From Engelhardtia mirabilis (GTDB taxonomy: Bacteria; Planctomycetota; UBA1135; GCA-002686595): a DNA stretch of 64,000 nt. The notes under the pieces are model-generated. The model ran no database searches, was not told the origin of the DNA, and saw nothing but the letters and a program-made list of their open reading frames with translations. Both the position numbers and the translations under genes were made by a program. This document shows, in pieces, positions 46,039 to 58,364 of the stretch. Each line of letters starts with the position of its first letter. Within the stretch, counting starts at the first letter, position 1. The DNA is taken from NCBI GenBank assembly GCA_007751255.1, contig CP036296.1, forward strand, positions 2,852,001 to 2,916,000. The letters run 5' to 3'.

Positions 46039-48421
46039 GGTTCAGGGCCAATACTCGCTCGACGGTGGACCAGGCCACCAGCAGCAAGAACGCGAGCGCC
46101 GCCGCGGCCAGGGCTCGGCGCCAGTAGGGAGGGGTGTAGGTGAAGCCGAGGGGACCCGGGTCGCTCCACTCGTGCAGTTTCACGAGCCCGCTGGGATCGG
46201 CGCCCGGACCGCCGATAGTTCGTGGCCAACCGTCGGACCAGCGGGAGGAGCGGCGCGTGCCGTTGGTGTGGACGATGGATGCGATCGCGAAGTACGCGAC
46301 CTTGGCGACCCTCCAGGTCCCGTCGCGACGCTCGACCTCGATCGCCTGATAGGGCGCCGCGAGCTCGTCACCGCCGTCAACCGCCCAAGCGTCCGGCGCA
46401 GCGCCCAGGCGGCGATGGACCGCAAAGCCCTCGAGCCAGTAGCTCAGCTCGAGCCGTGGGTGTTCGATCGGCTCACGGGCGAGGATGCAGGTGATCCGCG
46501 CGGCGTCGAGGCGCTCGTGGTCGACAAGGTCCAGGCTCGGCAAGCGGCCGACGCCCGAGCGCACACGGGTCGCCGGATCCACCCCCGCGAAGAAGTCCAC
46601 CGCGCCCTTGGGCGTGAAGGCCACGTAGGCCGAGGCGTCGCGGCCGCCGTAGAGCGCCACCATGTTGGGGCGCGCCAGGTCGACCACGTCCTCGAGCCCG
46701 GATGGCGAGGGGTCGTAGCGCAGCACGCGCCCGTCCCCGGCGGCGTCGAGCACGGCGCCCATGGCCTCGCTCTCGGGCACCAGTGGAACCCCGCCCAGGT
46801 CGCGGCGTTGCACGTGGGGCGACGACACCGTCACCGCTTCGAACAGCAGCACCAGGCCCGCGGCGGCGAGGAGCGGGCCGTGGCTCCGCCGCCGTCCGGC
46901 GATCACCGACGAACCCGCGAGCAGCAGGGCCGCCAGGCCCGTGACAACGAAGCCGGTCGACAGGCGCTCAGCCGTCGCCGCGGACTCGAGCGGCGGCAGG
47001 ACCTGGCGCACCTCTTCGAGGGGCGTTCCGTGGGCCGCGGACCAGCGTTGCTCTTGGGCCTGGATCAGGGCGTCGCCGTTCATGAAGGCCGCGCCGAGGG
47101 CCAGGGCTCCGACGCCCACGAGGCCGAGGGCGCTCGACGCGCGCCGACCCGCGGAGCTACGCAGGCCGTCCACTCCGACAGCCGCGAGCCAGGCCCAGCC
47201 GATCCAGGCCACCGCCATGGCCCGCGTGGGCGCGCCGCCGCCGAGGCCGGGGATCCGGTACAGCAGCTCGAAGCCCGGCCAAGCCTGGGCCCAGCCAAAA
47301 GCGAGCAGGACCAGCGCCGCCGGAGCGATGGCGCGACGACCGCCGCAGACCACACCGGCGAGGGCTAGCAGCACCGTGACCACACCGGCGAAGGGGTCCC
47401 ACTCGAGTGGCACCGAGGTCTGGGCCCGCTCCCATTCGTCGTTGTCGCTGAGCCACCAGGCGGCGACCGGACCGAAGGGCGGCGCCAGCTCGGTCGGCTT
47501 GCCGAACAGCTGCGGAACGACGAGGCCGAGGCTCGTGGCCGGTGGGGCGGCCTCGGCCGCGATCGCCTCGGCGTCCTTGACCGTGCGGTAGCTGTCCGCA
47601 CTCGCGGCCGCGCTAGGCACGAGTTGAGGCAGGGCCAGGGCCAGGCCAAGGGCACAGGCTCCGGCGAACCCGGCCCAGGCGCGGGCTGAACGCAGCCGCA
47701 CGATGGCAGCCAAGCCCGTGGCCGCGAGCACGAAGGCCGCGATCGGCGGGAAGCCGGCCAGGAAGGAGCAGGCGATGAACCCGGCCAGCAGCGGCCCGCT
47801 GGGGGCTCTGCGCGCGCGCAGGCCCTCGACGGCCCACAGACACCAGGGCAGCCACAAGGCCGCGTCGACCTTCATCCCATAGTGCAGGTTGGCGACGCCC
47901 CAGCCCGTCGTCTGCAATGCGATGGCTCCCACCGCGCAGGCCGCCTCGCTGGTGCCGAGCCGGGCGAGCAGGGCCCACAGCCCCGCACCGGCCAAGAGCA
48001 GCGAGAGGATCGCGAGCGGACCCGCCGCGCGGTCCGGGGGGGCGATCAGCGCCAGGAGGTTGGGCGGATAGAAGGGCCCGTGGATCGCGTTGCCGAGAAG
48101 GGGCAGGCCCAGGGACTGGTCGTCGTCCCACAAGAGGCTGCGCCCGGCGAACACCCGCTCGCGGAACTCGAGTTGGTCGTAGAGCACCGGGAAGATCCGG
48201 TCGCCAGTCCAGTAGTTCAGGCCCACCCGAGCGCGCGCGGCGGCCTCGGGATACTCCAGCGAGAGGGGCGGGTAGACCACCGGCGCCTGGGGCAGGAAAC
48301 GGTAGCCCGGCAGGAGCGAGGGCCCGATCAGGAGCAGCGGTGCGACCAGGAGCAGGGCCAGCCGCAGACCTGTGGGCAGCCGTCGCTGCTCGGGGTCGGG
48401 GGCCGCAGCGTGGTCGCTCAT
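46010..48421 (-). CDS. Polytopic membrane protein, YfhO-like (GT-C-type)
   Basis: 803 residues. Ten or more hydrophobic helices in the first 530 residues, beginning LRLALLLVAPLLLIGPSLLPGY, then a large soluble C-terminal domain and a last helix near residue 780 (AAAALAFLLLVAWSTV). An extracytoplasmic loop with WDDDQSLGLPLLGNAIHGPFYPPNLLAL matches the YfhO family, in which acidic loops act in sugar transfer from polyprenyl-phosphate donors. Probable role: decorating a cell-envelope polymer or lipid. ATG at 48421 chosen over 48475 (which lies in the palindrome arm). Transcribed away from the ArnT-like gene. Confidence 0.75.
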   Translation of the reverse strand: MSDHAAAPDPEQRRLPTGLRLALLLVAPLLLIGPSLLPGYRFLPQAPVVYPPLSLEYPEAAARARVGLNYWTGDRIFPVLYDQLEFRERVFAGRSLLWDDDQSLGLPLLGNAIHGPFYPPNLLALIAPPDRAAGPLAILSLLLAGAGLWALLARLGTSEAACAVGAIALQTTGWGVANLHYGMKVDAALWLPWCLWAVEGLRARRAPSGPLLAGFIACSFLAGFPPIAAFVLAATGLAAIVRLRSARAWAGFAGACALGLALALPQLVPSAAASADSYRTVKDAEAIAAEAAPPATSLGLVVPQLFGKPTELAPPFGPVAAWWLSDNDEWERAQTSVPLEWDPFAGVVTVLLALAGVVCGGRRAIAPAALVLLAFGWAQAWPGFELLYRIPGLGGGAPTRAMAVAWIGWAWLAAVGVDGLRSSAGRRASSALGLVGVGALALGAAFMNGDALIQAQEQRWSAAHGTPLEEVRQVLPPLESAATAERLSTGFVVTGLAALLLAGSSVIAGRRRSHGPLLAAAGLVLLFEAVTVSSPHVQRRDLGGVPLVPESEAMGAVLDAAGDGRVLRYDPSPSGLEDVVDLARPNMVALYGGRDASAYVAFTPKGAVDFFAGVDPATRVRSGVGRLPSLDLVDHERLDAARITCILAREPIEHPRLELSYWLEGFAVHRRLGAAPDAWAVDGGDELAAPYQAIEVERRDGTWRVAKVAYFAIASIVHTNGTRRSSRWSDGWPRTIGGPGADPSGLVKLHEWSDPGPLGFTYTPPYWRRALAAAALAFLLLVAWSTVERVLALNHATSRPLQR

Positions 48422-48440
48422 GGACGGGCATCCTAGTGCA

Positions 48441-48579
48441 CCGCGGGGTAGGCGGACGTCAGGTGCCAGGCACAAAACCGCCGCCTACGGCCGCGTGGTG
48501 CGGCCGCCGAAGGCGGGCGCACAACGCGGCCGTAGGCGGCGGTTTTGTGCCTGGCACCTGACGTCCGCCTACCCCGCGG
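48441..48579. repeat. Near-perfect palindrome B in a divergent promoter region
   Basis: A 139-bp inverted repeat centred on 48510. The arms pair from 48441/48579 inward, with mismatches at 48497/48523, 48503/48517 and 48509/48511. They contain AGGTGCCAGGCACAAAA, a core resembling the GTGCCxGGCAC motifs of many dispersed bacterial REP-like elements, and CCGCCGCCTACGGCCGCG. It fills the space between two divergent envelope genes, so it cannot be their shared terminator. Its architecture matches palindromes A and C but the sequence is a different subtype. Confidence 0.93.
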
Positions 48580-48597
48580 GCACGCTACCCTTCCCCC

Positions 48598-50208
48598 GTG
48601 AGTGCCTTGTCACCCGACGGCGGGTCCCTCCCCGCGCCCCGTGCCAAACGGGCCCTGCTGCTGATCCTGCTGCTCGGTCTGGCAATCCGTCTGGTCGGCT
48701 TCACCGATCCATGGAGCGGGCGCGCCGACGACTTCCACAGCCACTTCGGCGCCTTCGCCACCGGCGGGCCGGCCACCAACTTCGCCGAACACGGCTTGGC
48801 CGAGTCGCTCGGCATGCCCTACGACTGGCGCCTGGCCCTCGAGGACGGGACCTACATCCACGGCTGGTACTCGCACCACCCGGCCCTCTACATGTGGCTG
48901 TCGGGAGCCTCGGTCGCGGTCTTCGGCCTCGAGCCCTGGGCCCTGCGACTACCCGCCCTGCTGTTGAGCCTGTTCTCGATCCTCGCCGTCGAGCGCCTGG
49001 CGAGCTTCGTGTGGGGGCGGCGGATCGGAGTGCTCGCCGCCCTGTTCATGGCCGTGCTGCCGTACTCGGTGCGCCACGGGATGCAGGTCTGGACCGAGCC
49101 GGCCATCGCGGGCACGACCTGCCTGCTGGTGCGGGACTACCTGGCCTGGCTGCGCGACGGGCGCTTGCGTCACCTGGTCACGGGTGCGGGCTGGCTCGCG
49201 GCCGGCGGCCTGCTCGACTGGCCGGCGCACTTCATCCTGCCCGCCATCGGCTTGCACGCGCTCGTGGTCTGCGTACGCGACGGCGGCTGGCCGCGCCTGC
49301 GCCAGACGCTGATCCTGCCGGTGGCCTCCCTGGCCACGATCGGCCTGCACGCGGCGCACATGCACTTCGCCGTGGGCGCCGAGGGCAGCGCGGCCGACCG
49401 CGGCCACACCCTGTCCGGCGTGATGGGGCTGCCCGAGGGCATGGAGCTCTCGGTCTTCGTCATGCGTCAGCTCGGCAACGTGCTGCGCTACTGCGGCGGG
49501 CCCGCGACGGCGCTCCTGGCGGCGGCCGCCCTGTGGCAGTCGGTGCTCGCCCTGCGCGGGCGTTTCGACCGCGAGGACTGGATGCTGCCGGCACTGGCCC
49601 TGCCGGGCGTGATGTACGTGGCCTTGTTCCCCGGCCGCAGCCACAACCATGACTTCTTCCTGGTCGTGTCCCTGGGCTACATCGCGATCTCGCTCGCCCT
49701 GGCCTGGACCGGCGTCGAGCGCCTCGCGGCGCGCGCCCTGGGACGCTCGGCCCAGACGGTGACGTCGATCCTGCTGGTCATGCTCGGCAGTTGGTGCCTG
49801 TGGCTCGACACGGTGGAATGGTTCCGACACCGCTCGCCGCAGATGGCGGAGCTGGTCGAAGAACCGTGGCTCGCCGAATGGATCGACGACCCGGACGCCG
49901 TGATCCTGACCCACATGGGCCGCGGCATGGCCCTGCCCTTCTACAGCCGCGCCCAGGTGGTCCACAGCGTCGACCGCGCGGCGCGCCTGCGCTACCTGTG
50001 CGACACGGTGCTGCCGGAGCTGAAGACGGGCACGCGGGTGGCGATGTTGGTGGACCTGACCTGGGCCCCGGCCTTGGCGGATTGGCCGCAGATCGAGCAG
50101 GAGCTGCGCGGGCGCGGCGAGTTGCGCCTGTTCGAGACCGAGTACGGGCCCTTCGCCCTGGTGGATCTGTCAGCCGCAGTCCCCGACTCGTCGCCGACCG
50201 ATCACTAG
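48598..50208 (+). CDS. ArnT/PMT-like GT-C glycosyltransferase (family 39 type)
   Basis: 536 residues. A polytopic membrane protein starting with ALLLILLLGLAIRLVGFTDPW. The first extracytoplasmic loop carries the acidic pair (RADDFHSHF) expected of the DD/DE catalytic motif, and WYSHHPALYMWLSGASVAVFGLEPWALRLPALL matches the GT39 HpPL..y...a....G...w..RlpsaL block. It probably transfers a sugar from a polyprenyl-phosphate carrier to a lipid, protein or polymer outside the membrane. The GTG start at 48598 lies 18 bp after palindrome B. Convergent with the BNR gene, 19 bp apart. Confidence 0.85.
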   Translation: MSALSPDGGSLPAPRAKRALLLILLLGLAIRLVGFTDPWSGRADDFHSHFGAFATGGPATNFAEHGLAESLGMPYDWRLALEDGTYIHGWYSHHPALYMWLSGASVAVFGLEPWALRLPALLLSLFSILAVERLASFVWGRRIGVLAALFMAVLPYSVRHGMQVWTEPAIAGTTCLLVRDYLAWLRDGRLRHLVTGAGWLAAGGLLDWPAHFILPAIGLHALVVCVRDGGWPRLRQTLILPVASLATIGLHAAHMHFAVGAEGSAADRGHTLSGVMGLPEGMELSVFVMRQLGNVLRYCGGPATALLAAAALWQSVLALRGRFDREDWMLPALALPGVMYVALFPGRSHNHDFFLVVSLGYIAISLALAWTGVERLAARALGRSAQTVTSILLVMLGSWCLWLDTVEWFRHRSPQMAELVEEPWLAEWIDDPDAVILTHMGRGMALPFYSRAQVVHSVDRAARLRYLCDTVLPELKTGTRVAMLVDLTWAPALADWPQIEQELRGRGELRLFETEYGPFALVDLSAAVPDSSPTDH

Positions 50209-50227
50209 CCCATGCGCCGCGCGCGGC

Positions 50228-52924
50228 TCAGAAGCACAGGGTCCCGCTCAAGCCGTTGCTGAGGTGCACCTCGCCCGGCTGGGGTCCGATGACCACGGCC
50301 TGTAGGAAGAACGTCGCTCCAACCAGGCCCGTGTCGTTCGGCACCTGCACGCTGACGGCGCCGGTTCCGGCCAGGGTGTTGAAGTAGAGCGGCGTCACGC
50401 CGCCCGGATCGATCAACACCGTGCCACCGAACAGGGGCACGGCCGCCGACGCCGTTGCCAGGCCGAGGATGCCCAGGGTGAAGGGCGGCGCGCCGGCGAC
50501 GGAGAAGACGTGGGTCTGGCCGATGGCCGTCGTGCTGGCGGAGTCGAGGACGAGGTCGTTCACCCCGCCCAGGCCGACGCCGAAGGCCACGTAGTTGCAC
50601 GGCGGTTCGATCTCGTAATCCCAGATCCCGCGCCCGTAGGTGCCAAAGCGCATGGTCTGACCGTCGGGCAGGGCTTCGACACTCCAGTAGGGCACGGCCG
50701 GCGCGGTGCCGCCCGAGATGTCGTACCAAGCTCCGCCCGGGTCGCGCCGGAAGACCTCCATCTCGGTGCCGGCGAAGACCGTTCCCGACCCGTCGGGGGC
50801 TTCGCCGAGGCAGTAGACCAGCGTGCTCGGCAGGCCCGTGGACCAGGCCTGCCACGACAGGCCGCCGTCGGTGGTGCGCCACACGCCAGGGCCCGAGTAG
50901 CCGCTGCCGCCGACCCAGGCCGTGTCCACGTCGGTCGACGAGGCCAGGATCGCGGTGCCGTAGAAGTACTGGGGTCCTGGCCCGCTCCCGCTGCCCTGGG
51001 CCCAGGTGACACCGCGGTCGTTCGAGGCCCAGAAGCGCCCCTTGTTGGTCACCGCGAAGGCGCGGTCGCCGTCCACGGGCGAGAAGGCCAGGCCCGTCAG
51101 GTACTCGCCCGAGGAGAGGGCGAAGTTCTGGTTCGAGTACTGGCTCGCTGTCCAGTCGTTGGTTCCGGGGACGCGCGTGTAGTGCCACAGGTGCGTCGCG
51201 CAGAGGAAGAAGTAGTCCTTGCGCAGGGGATCGGCCGTCAAGGACGGCATCCACGAGTAGGCCTCACCCGCGGGGAAGTCCTCGGTGTACAGGCTCGGGT
51301 TGTCCTCGCCGCGGCTGATCAACACGAAGCCGGGATAGACCGTGAACACGAAGTCGTGGGTGCCGTCGCCGGACACCGCGTGTCCGTAGTCACCGCTGAT
51401 CGACTGGTCGAAGGCGAGCAGCTCGGTCCCCGCCGCCGGGGGTGCGTCGGCGCGCTGCCAGCCCTGGTCCTGGCTCCCGGCGACCACGTGGTCCGGGTTG
51501 GCCGCGCTGGTGAGCGTCGTGTAGTACTGGCTGATCCCGAGGCCGTCGAGGGACAGGTTGGCCACCGTCGACAGGCCGTCGGTGGAGCGGAACAGGCCAC
51601 CGTCGGTGCACACGTACCAGACCTCGCCGCCCGCGCCGTCGGGCCACACGTCCATGCCCGGCAGGTCCGCGTGCAGCTTGCCGGCGGGGTTGCCGTAGTA
51701 CTCGCCCCAGCCGTTCACGACCTTGAACGACGCGCCGCCGTTGGTCGTGCGGTGGCACTCCACACCGCCCCAGGCGAAGAGGTCGGCGTCCACGATCGAG
51801 GCGTTCAGCGTGCCCCAGTAGTCCGACAGGGTCTGGATCGCGGTCCAGCTCTGGCCGGCGTCGTCGGAGCGCCGCAGCAGCTCGCCCGACCCGGTGTGTT
51901 GCACCGCCCACAGGCGCGGCGCGCCGGCCTCGGATCCGACCAGCTCGGCCTGGCCGCTGCCGACGCTGGGTAGGGTCCCGCGCAGGCTCCAGCTGTCGCC
52001 CTGGTCGGCGCTGACGAAGCACTGGTTGCCGTCCACCAGGTACAGGAGGTCCGCGGGCACCTGTCGCGAGGTCCACAGGTCTCCGGCGTAGCTGCCGAGG
52101 TCGCGGACCTTGGTGAAGCTCTGCCCGCTGTCGGTGGAGCGGTAGACCGCCCAGCCTACGCCGCCGGAGCCGGACTTGCGCCCGACCACGAAGACCGCGG
52201 GAGCCGGCCCCGCGCCGCGGATCACGCGCCGGATCCCGGAGCTCTGGGGAATGCCGGTGGGTTCGAACCAGGTCGCGCCGTCGTCGAGGGACAGGTGGAT
52301 CGAACCGCCGTCCGTGGCGCGCAGCACCGCCGGCGCTGCGCCGCCCGCCGGGTGGGGCAGCACCGCCAGCCAGTGGGCGCCTCCGTAGAGGTCGTCGCCG
52401 ATCGGCTCCCAGCCGGTGCCGTCCAGGGTGCCGTGCCAGAGCCCACCCTTGGCCGAGCCGACGTAGAGGGCCTGGCCGTCGGGGGAGTGGGCCGCCACGT
52501 GGACCCGGCCGGCCTGGTTGCGGCTGCCGCGCTCGGTCCAGGGCGGCGCGGCGGCGGCCATGGTCACCAGCTGGTTGCCGCGTTGGCGCAGCCGGTCGCC
52601 GTTGCGTCGCTCGAGCTCGTTCCAGTCGACGCCCGGTCCGGCCCAGTGGCGCTCTCGGATCCAGGCCTTGCGGAGCGAGCTCTGACGACCCTCGGCCCGA
52701 TCGTCGAGCCAGTTCTCCGTCGGCATCGGCAGTGGCGGCGCAATCGAGGAGCTGGGCTCGGCGTCGGCCCGCTGCTCGCTGGTGACGGCCCCCGAGGCGT
52801 CGACGCCCGCCGCCGGGGCGCTCGGCGCAGGTGCCGCCGCGGGGGACGCGGCGCAGGCCAGGACCAGAAGCGGACAGAGGATCGACGCCGCCGCGACGGC
52901 GAACGAGCGGGGAGAACGCTGCAT
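50228..52924 (-). CDS. BNR/sortilin-type beta-propeller lipoprotein with planctomycete C-terminal domain
   Basis: 898 residues. Lipoprotein signal (LCPLLVLACAAS), then an Ala/Pro linker. Repeated BNR/Asp-box units follow, as found in sialidase- and Vps10-like propellers: SLDDGATWFEP, STDSGQSFTKV, SADQGDSWSLR, SDDAGQSWTAI, TTNGGASFKV, SNDRGVTWAQG and TTDGGLSWQAW. No sialidase FRIP motif or catalytic triad was seen, so it may be a binding scaffold. The last ~115 residues (GVGLGGVNDLVLDSAS ... HLSNGLSGTLCF) are a beta domain with a terminal Cys that I associate with exported planctomycete proteins. ATG at 52924. Confidence 0.85.
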   Translation of the reverse strand: MQRSPRSFAVAAASILCPLLVLACAASPAAAPAPSAPAAGVDASGAVTSEQRADAEPSSSIAPPLPMPTENWLDDRAEGRQSSLRKAWIRERHWAGPGVDWNELERRNGDRLRQRGNQLVTMAAAAPPWTERGSRNQAGRVHVAAHSPDGQALYVGSAKGGLWHGTLDGTGWEPIGDDLYGGAHWLAVLPHPAGGAAPAVLRATDGGSIHLSLDDGATWFEPTGIPQSSGIRRVIRGAGPAPAVFVVGRKSGSGGVGWAVYRSTDSGQSFTKVRDLGSYAGDLWTSRQVPADLLYLVDGNQCFVSADQGDSWSLRGTLPSVGSGQAELVGSEAGAPRLWAVQHTGSGELLRRSDDAGQSWTAIQTLSDYWGTLNASIVDADLFAWGGVECHRTTNGGASFKVVNGWGEYYGNPAGKLHADLPGMDVWPDGAGGEVWYVCTDGGLFRSTDGLSTVANLSLDGLGISQYYTTLTSAANPDHVVAGSQDQGWQRADAPPAAGTELLAFDQSISGDYGHAVSGDGTHDFVFTVYPGFVLISRGEDNPSLYTEDFPAGEAYSWMPSLTADPLRKDYFFLCATHLWHYTRVPGTNDWTASQYSNQNFALSSGEYLTGLAFSPVDGDRAFAVTNKGRFWASNDRGVTWAQGSGSGPGPQYFYGTAILASSTDVDTAWVGGSGYSGPGVWRTTDGGLSWQAWSTGLPSTLVYCLGEAPDGSGTVFAGTEMEVFRRDPGGAWYDISGGTAPAVPYWSVEALPDGQTMRFGTYGRGIWDYEIEPPCNYVAFGVGLGGVNDLVLDSASTTAIGQTHVFSVAGAPPFTLGILGLATASAAVPLFGGTVLIDPGGVTPLYFNTLAGTGAVSVQVPNDTGLVGATFFLQAVVIGPQPGEVHLSNGLSGTLCF

Positions 52925-52967
52925 CGACCGAGGATAGAGCCTGGACTCGCGCAGCGGTGTGATCCGC

Positions 52968-55517
<2,550 letters not shown>

Positions 55518-55522
55518 CGGAG

Positions 55523-55930
55523 TCAGCCGACCTTCTTGAACTGCAACACGACACAACCGTCCACCATCCGCGGCTCACCCGGCTCGAAGCGGCCTTGGGG
55601 GAGTTGGATCAGGCGTTCGAACAGGCCGTAGGGAATCTCGAGCCGGTGTACCGAAGCGCGGCGGAAGGCCTTGGGCAGGGCGCGTTGGCCGGAGACCTGC
55701 ACCACGCCGTCGGTGACGCTGATCTGAACCGTCTCGAGGGGTACGCCGGGCAGGGCCACCAGGATCCACAACTCGGTCGCCGTCTCGAAGATGTCGACCG
55801 GCGGCTCCCAACTGGCGCGTTTGCCGCCGGGGGGGGCGATGTGGAAGAAGTTCCGCTGAAGGCGATCGGCGCGGTCGACCATCGACCGTGCGCGCTCCCA
55901 CATCCAGCTCTCGGGGTCCTTGGGTGCCAT
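55523..55930 (-). CDS. Small heat-shock protein (Hsp20/alpha-crystallin)
   Basis: 135 residues, immediately before lon. Alpha-crystallin domain: WEPPVDIFETATELWILVALPGVP, VQISVTDGVVQVSGQR, FRRASVHRLEIPYGLFERLIQLPQ and the final strand MVDGCVVLQFKKVG; no C-terminal IxI extension. It holds unfolded proteins for later refolding or degradation by Lon. ATG at 55930 preferred; a TTG at 55981 would overlap the LOG gene. Confidence 0.9.
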   Translation of the reverse strand: MAPKDPESWMWERARSMVDRADRLQRNFFHIAPPGGKRASWEPPVDIFETATELWILVALPGVPLETVQISVTDGVVQVSGQRALPKAFRRASVHRLEIPYGLFERLIQLPQGRFEPGEPRMVDGCVVLQFKKVG

Positions 55931-55977
55931 GGAATTGCGGCGGGCGGGCACGAGCCTGGGACGTGAGTGGCGTCGGA

Positions 55978-56802
55978 TCAAGTCCTGCCGTCCGTCGGTG
56001 TCGAGGCCAGGTCCTCGTCGGGCCGAGCCTCCGACTCGTCTGTGTGGGGGTAGGGGCGCGTCTCGCCCAGCACGCGAGCCGGACGGGGGCGGGGCGCCCG
56101 CTCGGCCGGTGCGATGCCCCGGATGTGGTCCAGGGCCTGGCCGACGTCGTCGGTGAACAGGAACAGGTTCGGATCCGAGGGCGAGATCGTGCCCTCCTCG
56201 ACCATCCGCCCGCGCACGAACGCGACCGCCTCGGCCCAGTAGTCGGTGCCCATCAGCACGATCGGGAAGTTCGGAACCTTGCCGGTCTGCACCAGGGTCG
56301 CGGTCTCGAACAGCTCGTCGAGGGTGCCGAACCCACCGGGCAGGATCGCGAAGGCCAGGGAGTACTTGACCAACATCACCTTGCGCACGAAGAAGTGGTC
56401 GAACTCGACCATGCGGTCCAGGTAGGGATTCGCCGTCTGCTCGTGGGGCAGGGTGATGTTGCAGCCCAGGCTCAGACCGCCGCGCTCGTGGGCGCCGCGA
56501 TTGGCGGCCTCCATGATCCCTGGACCACCCCCGGTCATGGTTCCGTAGCCGGCGTCGGCGAGGGCCCCGCCAAGCTCCCGCGCCAGGGCGTACCAGCGAT
56601 GGTCCGGTCCGAAGCGTGCCGAGCCGAAGACCGTGACGCAGGGGCCGGCGAAGGCCAGGGCGCGGAAGCCTCGGATGAACTCGCCGAAGATGCCCGCGGC
56701 CCAGCGCAGGTCCTCGAGTCGCCGCTGGGGGCCGGCGAGGAAGCGGCGCGTGTCACGGTGTCGCTTCGACGAACCGCGACCGGCTTGGCTCGGCTTGGTC
56801 AA
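55978..56802 (-). CDS. LOG family protein (TIGR00730, nucleoside-5'-monophosphate phosphoribohydrolase-like)
   Basis: 274 residues. Contains FAGPCVTVFGSARFG, YGTMTGGGPGIMEAANRGA and LPGGFGTLDELFETATLVQ, the PGGxGTxxE signature of LOG enzymes that release free base from a nucleoside monophosphate (cytokinin type in plants; nucleotide salvage or degradation in bacteria). A Pro/Arg-rich tail of ~40 residues follows the domain. Start is TTG at 56802; no other start codon is available before the conserved region. Confidence 0.9.
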   Translation of the reverse strand: MTKPSQAGRGSSKRHRDTRRFLAGPQRRLEDLRWAAGIFGEFIRGFRALAFAGPCVTVFGSARFGPDHRWYALARELGGALADAGYGTMTGGGPGIMEAANRGAHERGGLSLGCNITLPHEQTANPYLDRMVEFDHFFVRKVMLVKYSLAFAILPGGFGTLDELFETATLVQTGKVPNFPIVLMGTDYWAEAVAFVRGRMVEEGTISPSDPNLFLFTDDVGQALDHIRGIAPAERAPRPRPARVLGETRPYPHTDESEARPDEDLASTPTDGRT

Positions 56803-56811
56803 ACGCCGACC

Positions 56812-57981
56812 TCAGTCCTTCCACTGGGCGATGAAGACGTTGGTCTCGCCCGGTAGGGTTCCGCCGCGGTTGGAGGAGAAGGCCAGCCAGCGACCGTCGG
56901 GACTGAAGATCGGGAAGGAATCGAACCCGTCGTAGGTCGTCACCCGACGCGCCTCGCCGCCGCTGGCGGGGATCGAGAACAGGTCGAAGTTGCGCGAGCG
57001 CCCTTCCACGTGGTGGTTGCTGGAGAAGATCACCCGCGAGTCGTCGGGATAGTAGAAGGGCGCCCAGTTGGCGCGGCCCAGGTCGGTCAACTGGCGCCGG
57101 TTCGAGCCGTCGGCGTCGCAGACCATGAGCTCCATGTCGCTGGGGCGGACCAGATCCATCTCCATCAGCTGCGCGAACTCGGCCTGCTCCGCCTCGCGGT
57201 TCTCGGCCGAGAACTTGGTGCTGCGGAAGATCAGCTTGGTGCCGTCGTGGCTGAAGAAGGCTCCGCCGTCGTAGCCGGGCGAATCGGTGATCTGGACCAC
57301 GTCCGTGCCATCGAGGGCGCAGGTGTAGAGCTCCGGGTCACCGGTCCGCGTGGAGGTGAACACGATGCGGTCGCCCAGGGGGGACACCGTCGCCTCGGCG
57401 TCGTAGCCGGGGCCGCCGATCAAGAGGCTCGTGACCCCCGTCTCGAGGTTCGTGGTGTAGATGTCGTGCTCGGGGTAGACCTGCCAGACGTACCCGAGGC
57501 TGCGGTCCGGCGGGGGCGGGCAGGTCTCGTGGGCGGCGCCGGTGGAGGCGTAGATCACCTCGCGGCCCGAGGGCATGAAGTAGGCGCAGGTGGTCACGCC
57601 GCGTCCGTCGGAGACCTGCCGCAGGGCGCCGGTGCCGGGGTCGGTGGCGTAGATGCGGTCGCACTCGATGCCGGCGACCAGGTTGCGTCGCTGCAGGGAG
57701 AGGCGGCTGCCGTCGAAGCTCCAGTAGGCCTCGGCGTTCTCACCGCTGGCGGTCAGCATCCAGAGGTGGGCGAAGTTGCCCTCGTCGCCTTCGATCAAGT
57801 GATCGGAGAGCACCGCCCCGGGGATCGGCGGGGAGAGGACCGGGATCGACTGCGTCTCGTCCACAGCCGACACGTTCGTCGAAGTAGCAGCCTCCTCTTG
57901 GCCAAGGGAGTTCGTGAGGGCGAACAGGGGCGCGACGGCGGCGAGGGCGAAGCTGCCCTTGATGATGGGAGTGGAGATCAC
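56812..57981 (-). CDS. Secreted TolB-like PD40 beta-propeller protein
   Basis: 389 residues. Signal peptide after the GTG start ([26 protein letters not shown]). PD40/WD40-like blades follow: [79 protein letters not shown] and [20 protein letters not shown], typical of TolB-like periplasmic propellers. The first blade carries several Cys. No catalytic domain. The GTG at 57981 overlaps the yidD stop by 4 bp, so it is coupled to rnpA-yidD. Confidence 0.9.
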   Translation of the reverse strand: MISTPIIKGSFALAAVAPLFALTNSLGQEEAATSTNVSAVDETQSIPVLSPPIPGAVLSDHLIEGDEGNFAHLWMLTASGENAEAYWSFDGSRLSLQRRNLVAGIECDRIYATDPGTGALRQVSDGRGVTTCAYFMPSGREVIYASTGAAHETCPPPPDRSLGYVWQVYPEHDIYTTNLETGVTSLLIGGPGYDAEATVSPLGDRIVFTSTRTGDPELYTCALDGTDVVQITDSPGYDGGAFFSHDGTKLIFRSTKFSAENREAEQAEFAQLMEMDLVRPSDMELMVCDADGSNRRQLTDLGRANWAPFYYPDDSRVIFSSNHHVEGRSRNFDLFSIPASGGEARRVTTYDGFDSFPIFSPDGRWLAFSSNRGGTLPGETNVFIAQWKD

Positions 57982-58364
57982 GGGATCGAGCTGTCGTGGG
58001 TAGGGGCGGATTCGCGGCTCTCTTCGGCCATGGACGCGCGGGGTTCCATGCGCGCGGTGAACCAGGAGGTCACAAGGCGCGCTGTCGCAGGGGTCCTGCG
58101 GTCGAAGGGGCTGTTCGGGACGGGGTCGAGGCCGGGGTCGCTGAAAGGATGGCAGCGCAGCACTCGGCGGATTCCGAGCCAAGTCCCGCGCAGGACCCCG
58201 TGCAGCTCGATCGCCTCGCGGGCGTAGCCGCTGCAGGTGGGGCGGAAGCGACAGGTGGCCGGGGTGTACGGCGACACGAGGCGCGCGTAGGCGCGGATCG
58301 GCAGGACCGCCAGCCAGCGGGCTGCGCGGGCGAGGGCGGGGGGACGCAGGGCCTGCGTGGTCAC
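57978..58364 (-). CDS. yidD: Membrane protein insertion efficiency factor YidD
   Basis: 128 residues. The YidD core is unmistakable: [52 protein letters not shown], with the conserved Cys residues, followed by the usual GLDPVP. A ~45-residue C-terminal extension is not conserved. It is a small membrane-associated amphipathic protein assisting YidC. GTG start at 58364 overlaps the rnpA stop by 4 bp (GTGA). Confidence 0.94.
   Translation of the reverse strand: MTTQALRPPALARAARWLAVLPIRAYARLVSPYTPATCRFRPTCSGYAREAIELHGVLRGTWLGIRRVLRCHPFSDPGLDPVPNSPFDRRTPATARLVTSWFTARMEPRASMAEESRESAPTHDSSIP

Noticed and set aside
45280-47368. Plus-strand open frames opposite the MBL and YfhO-like genes
   Set aside because: The minus-strand genes have clear motifs; the plus frames have none.
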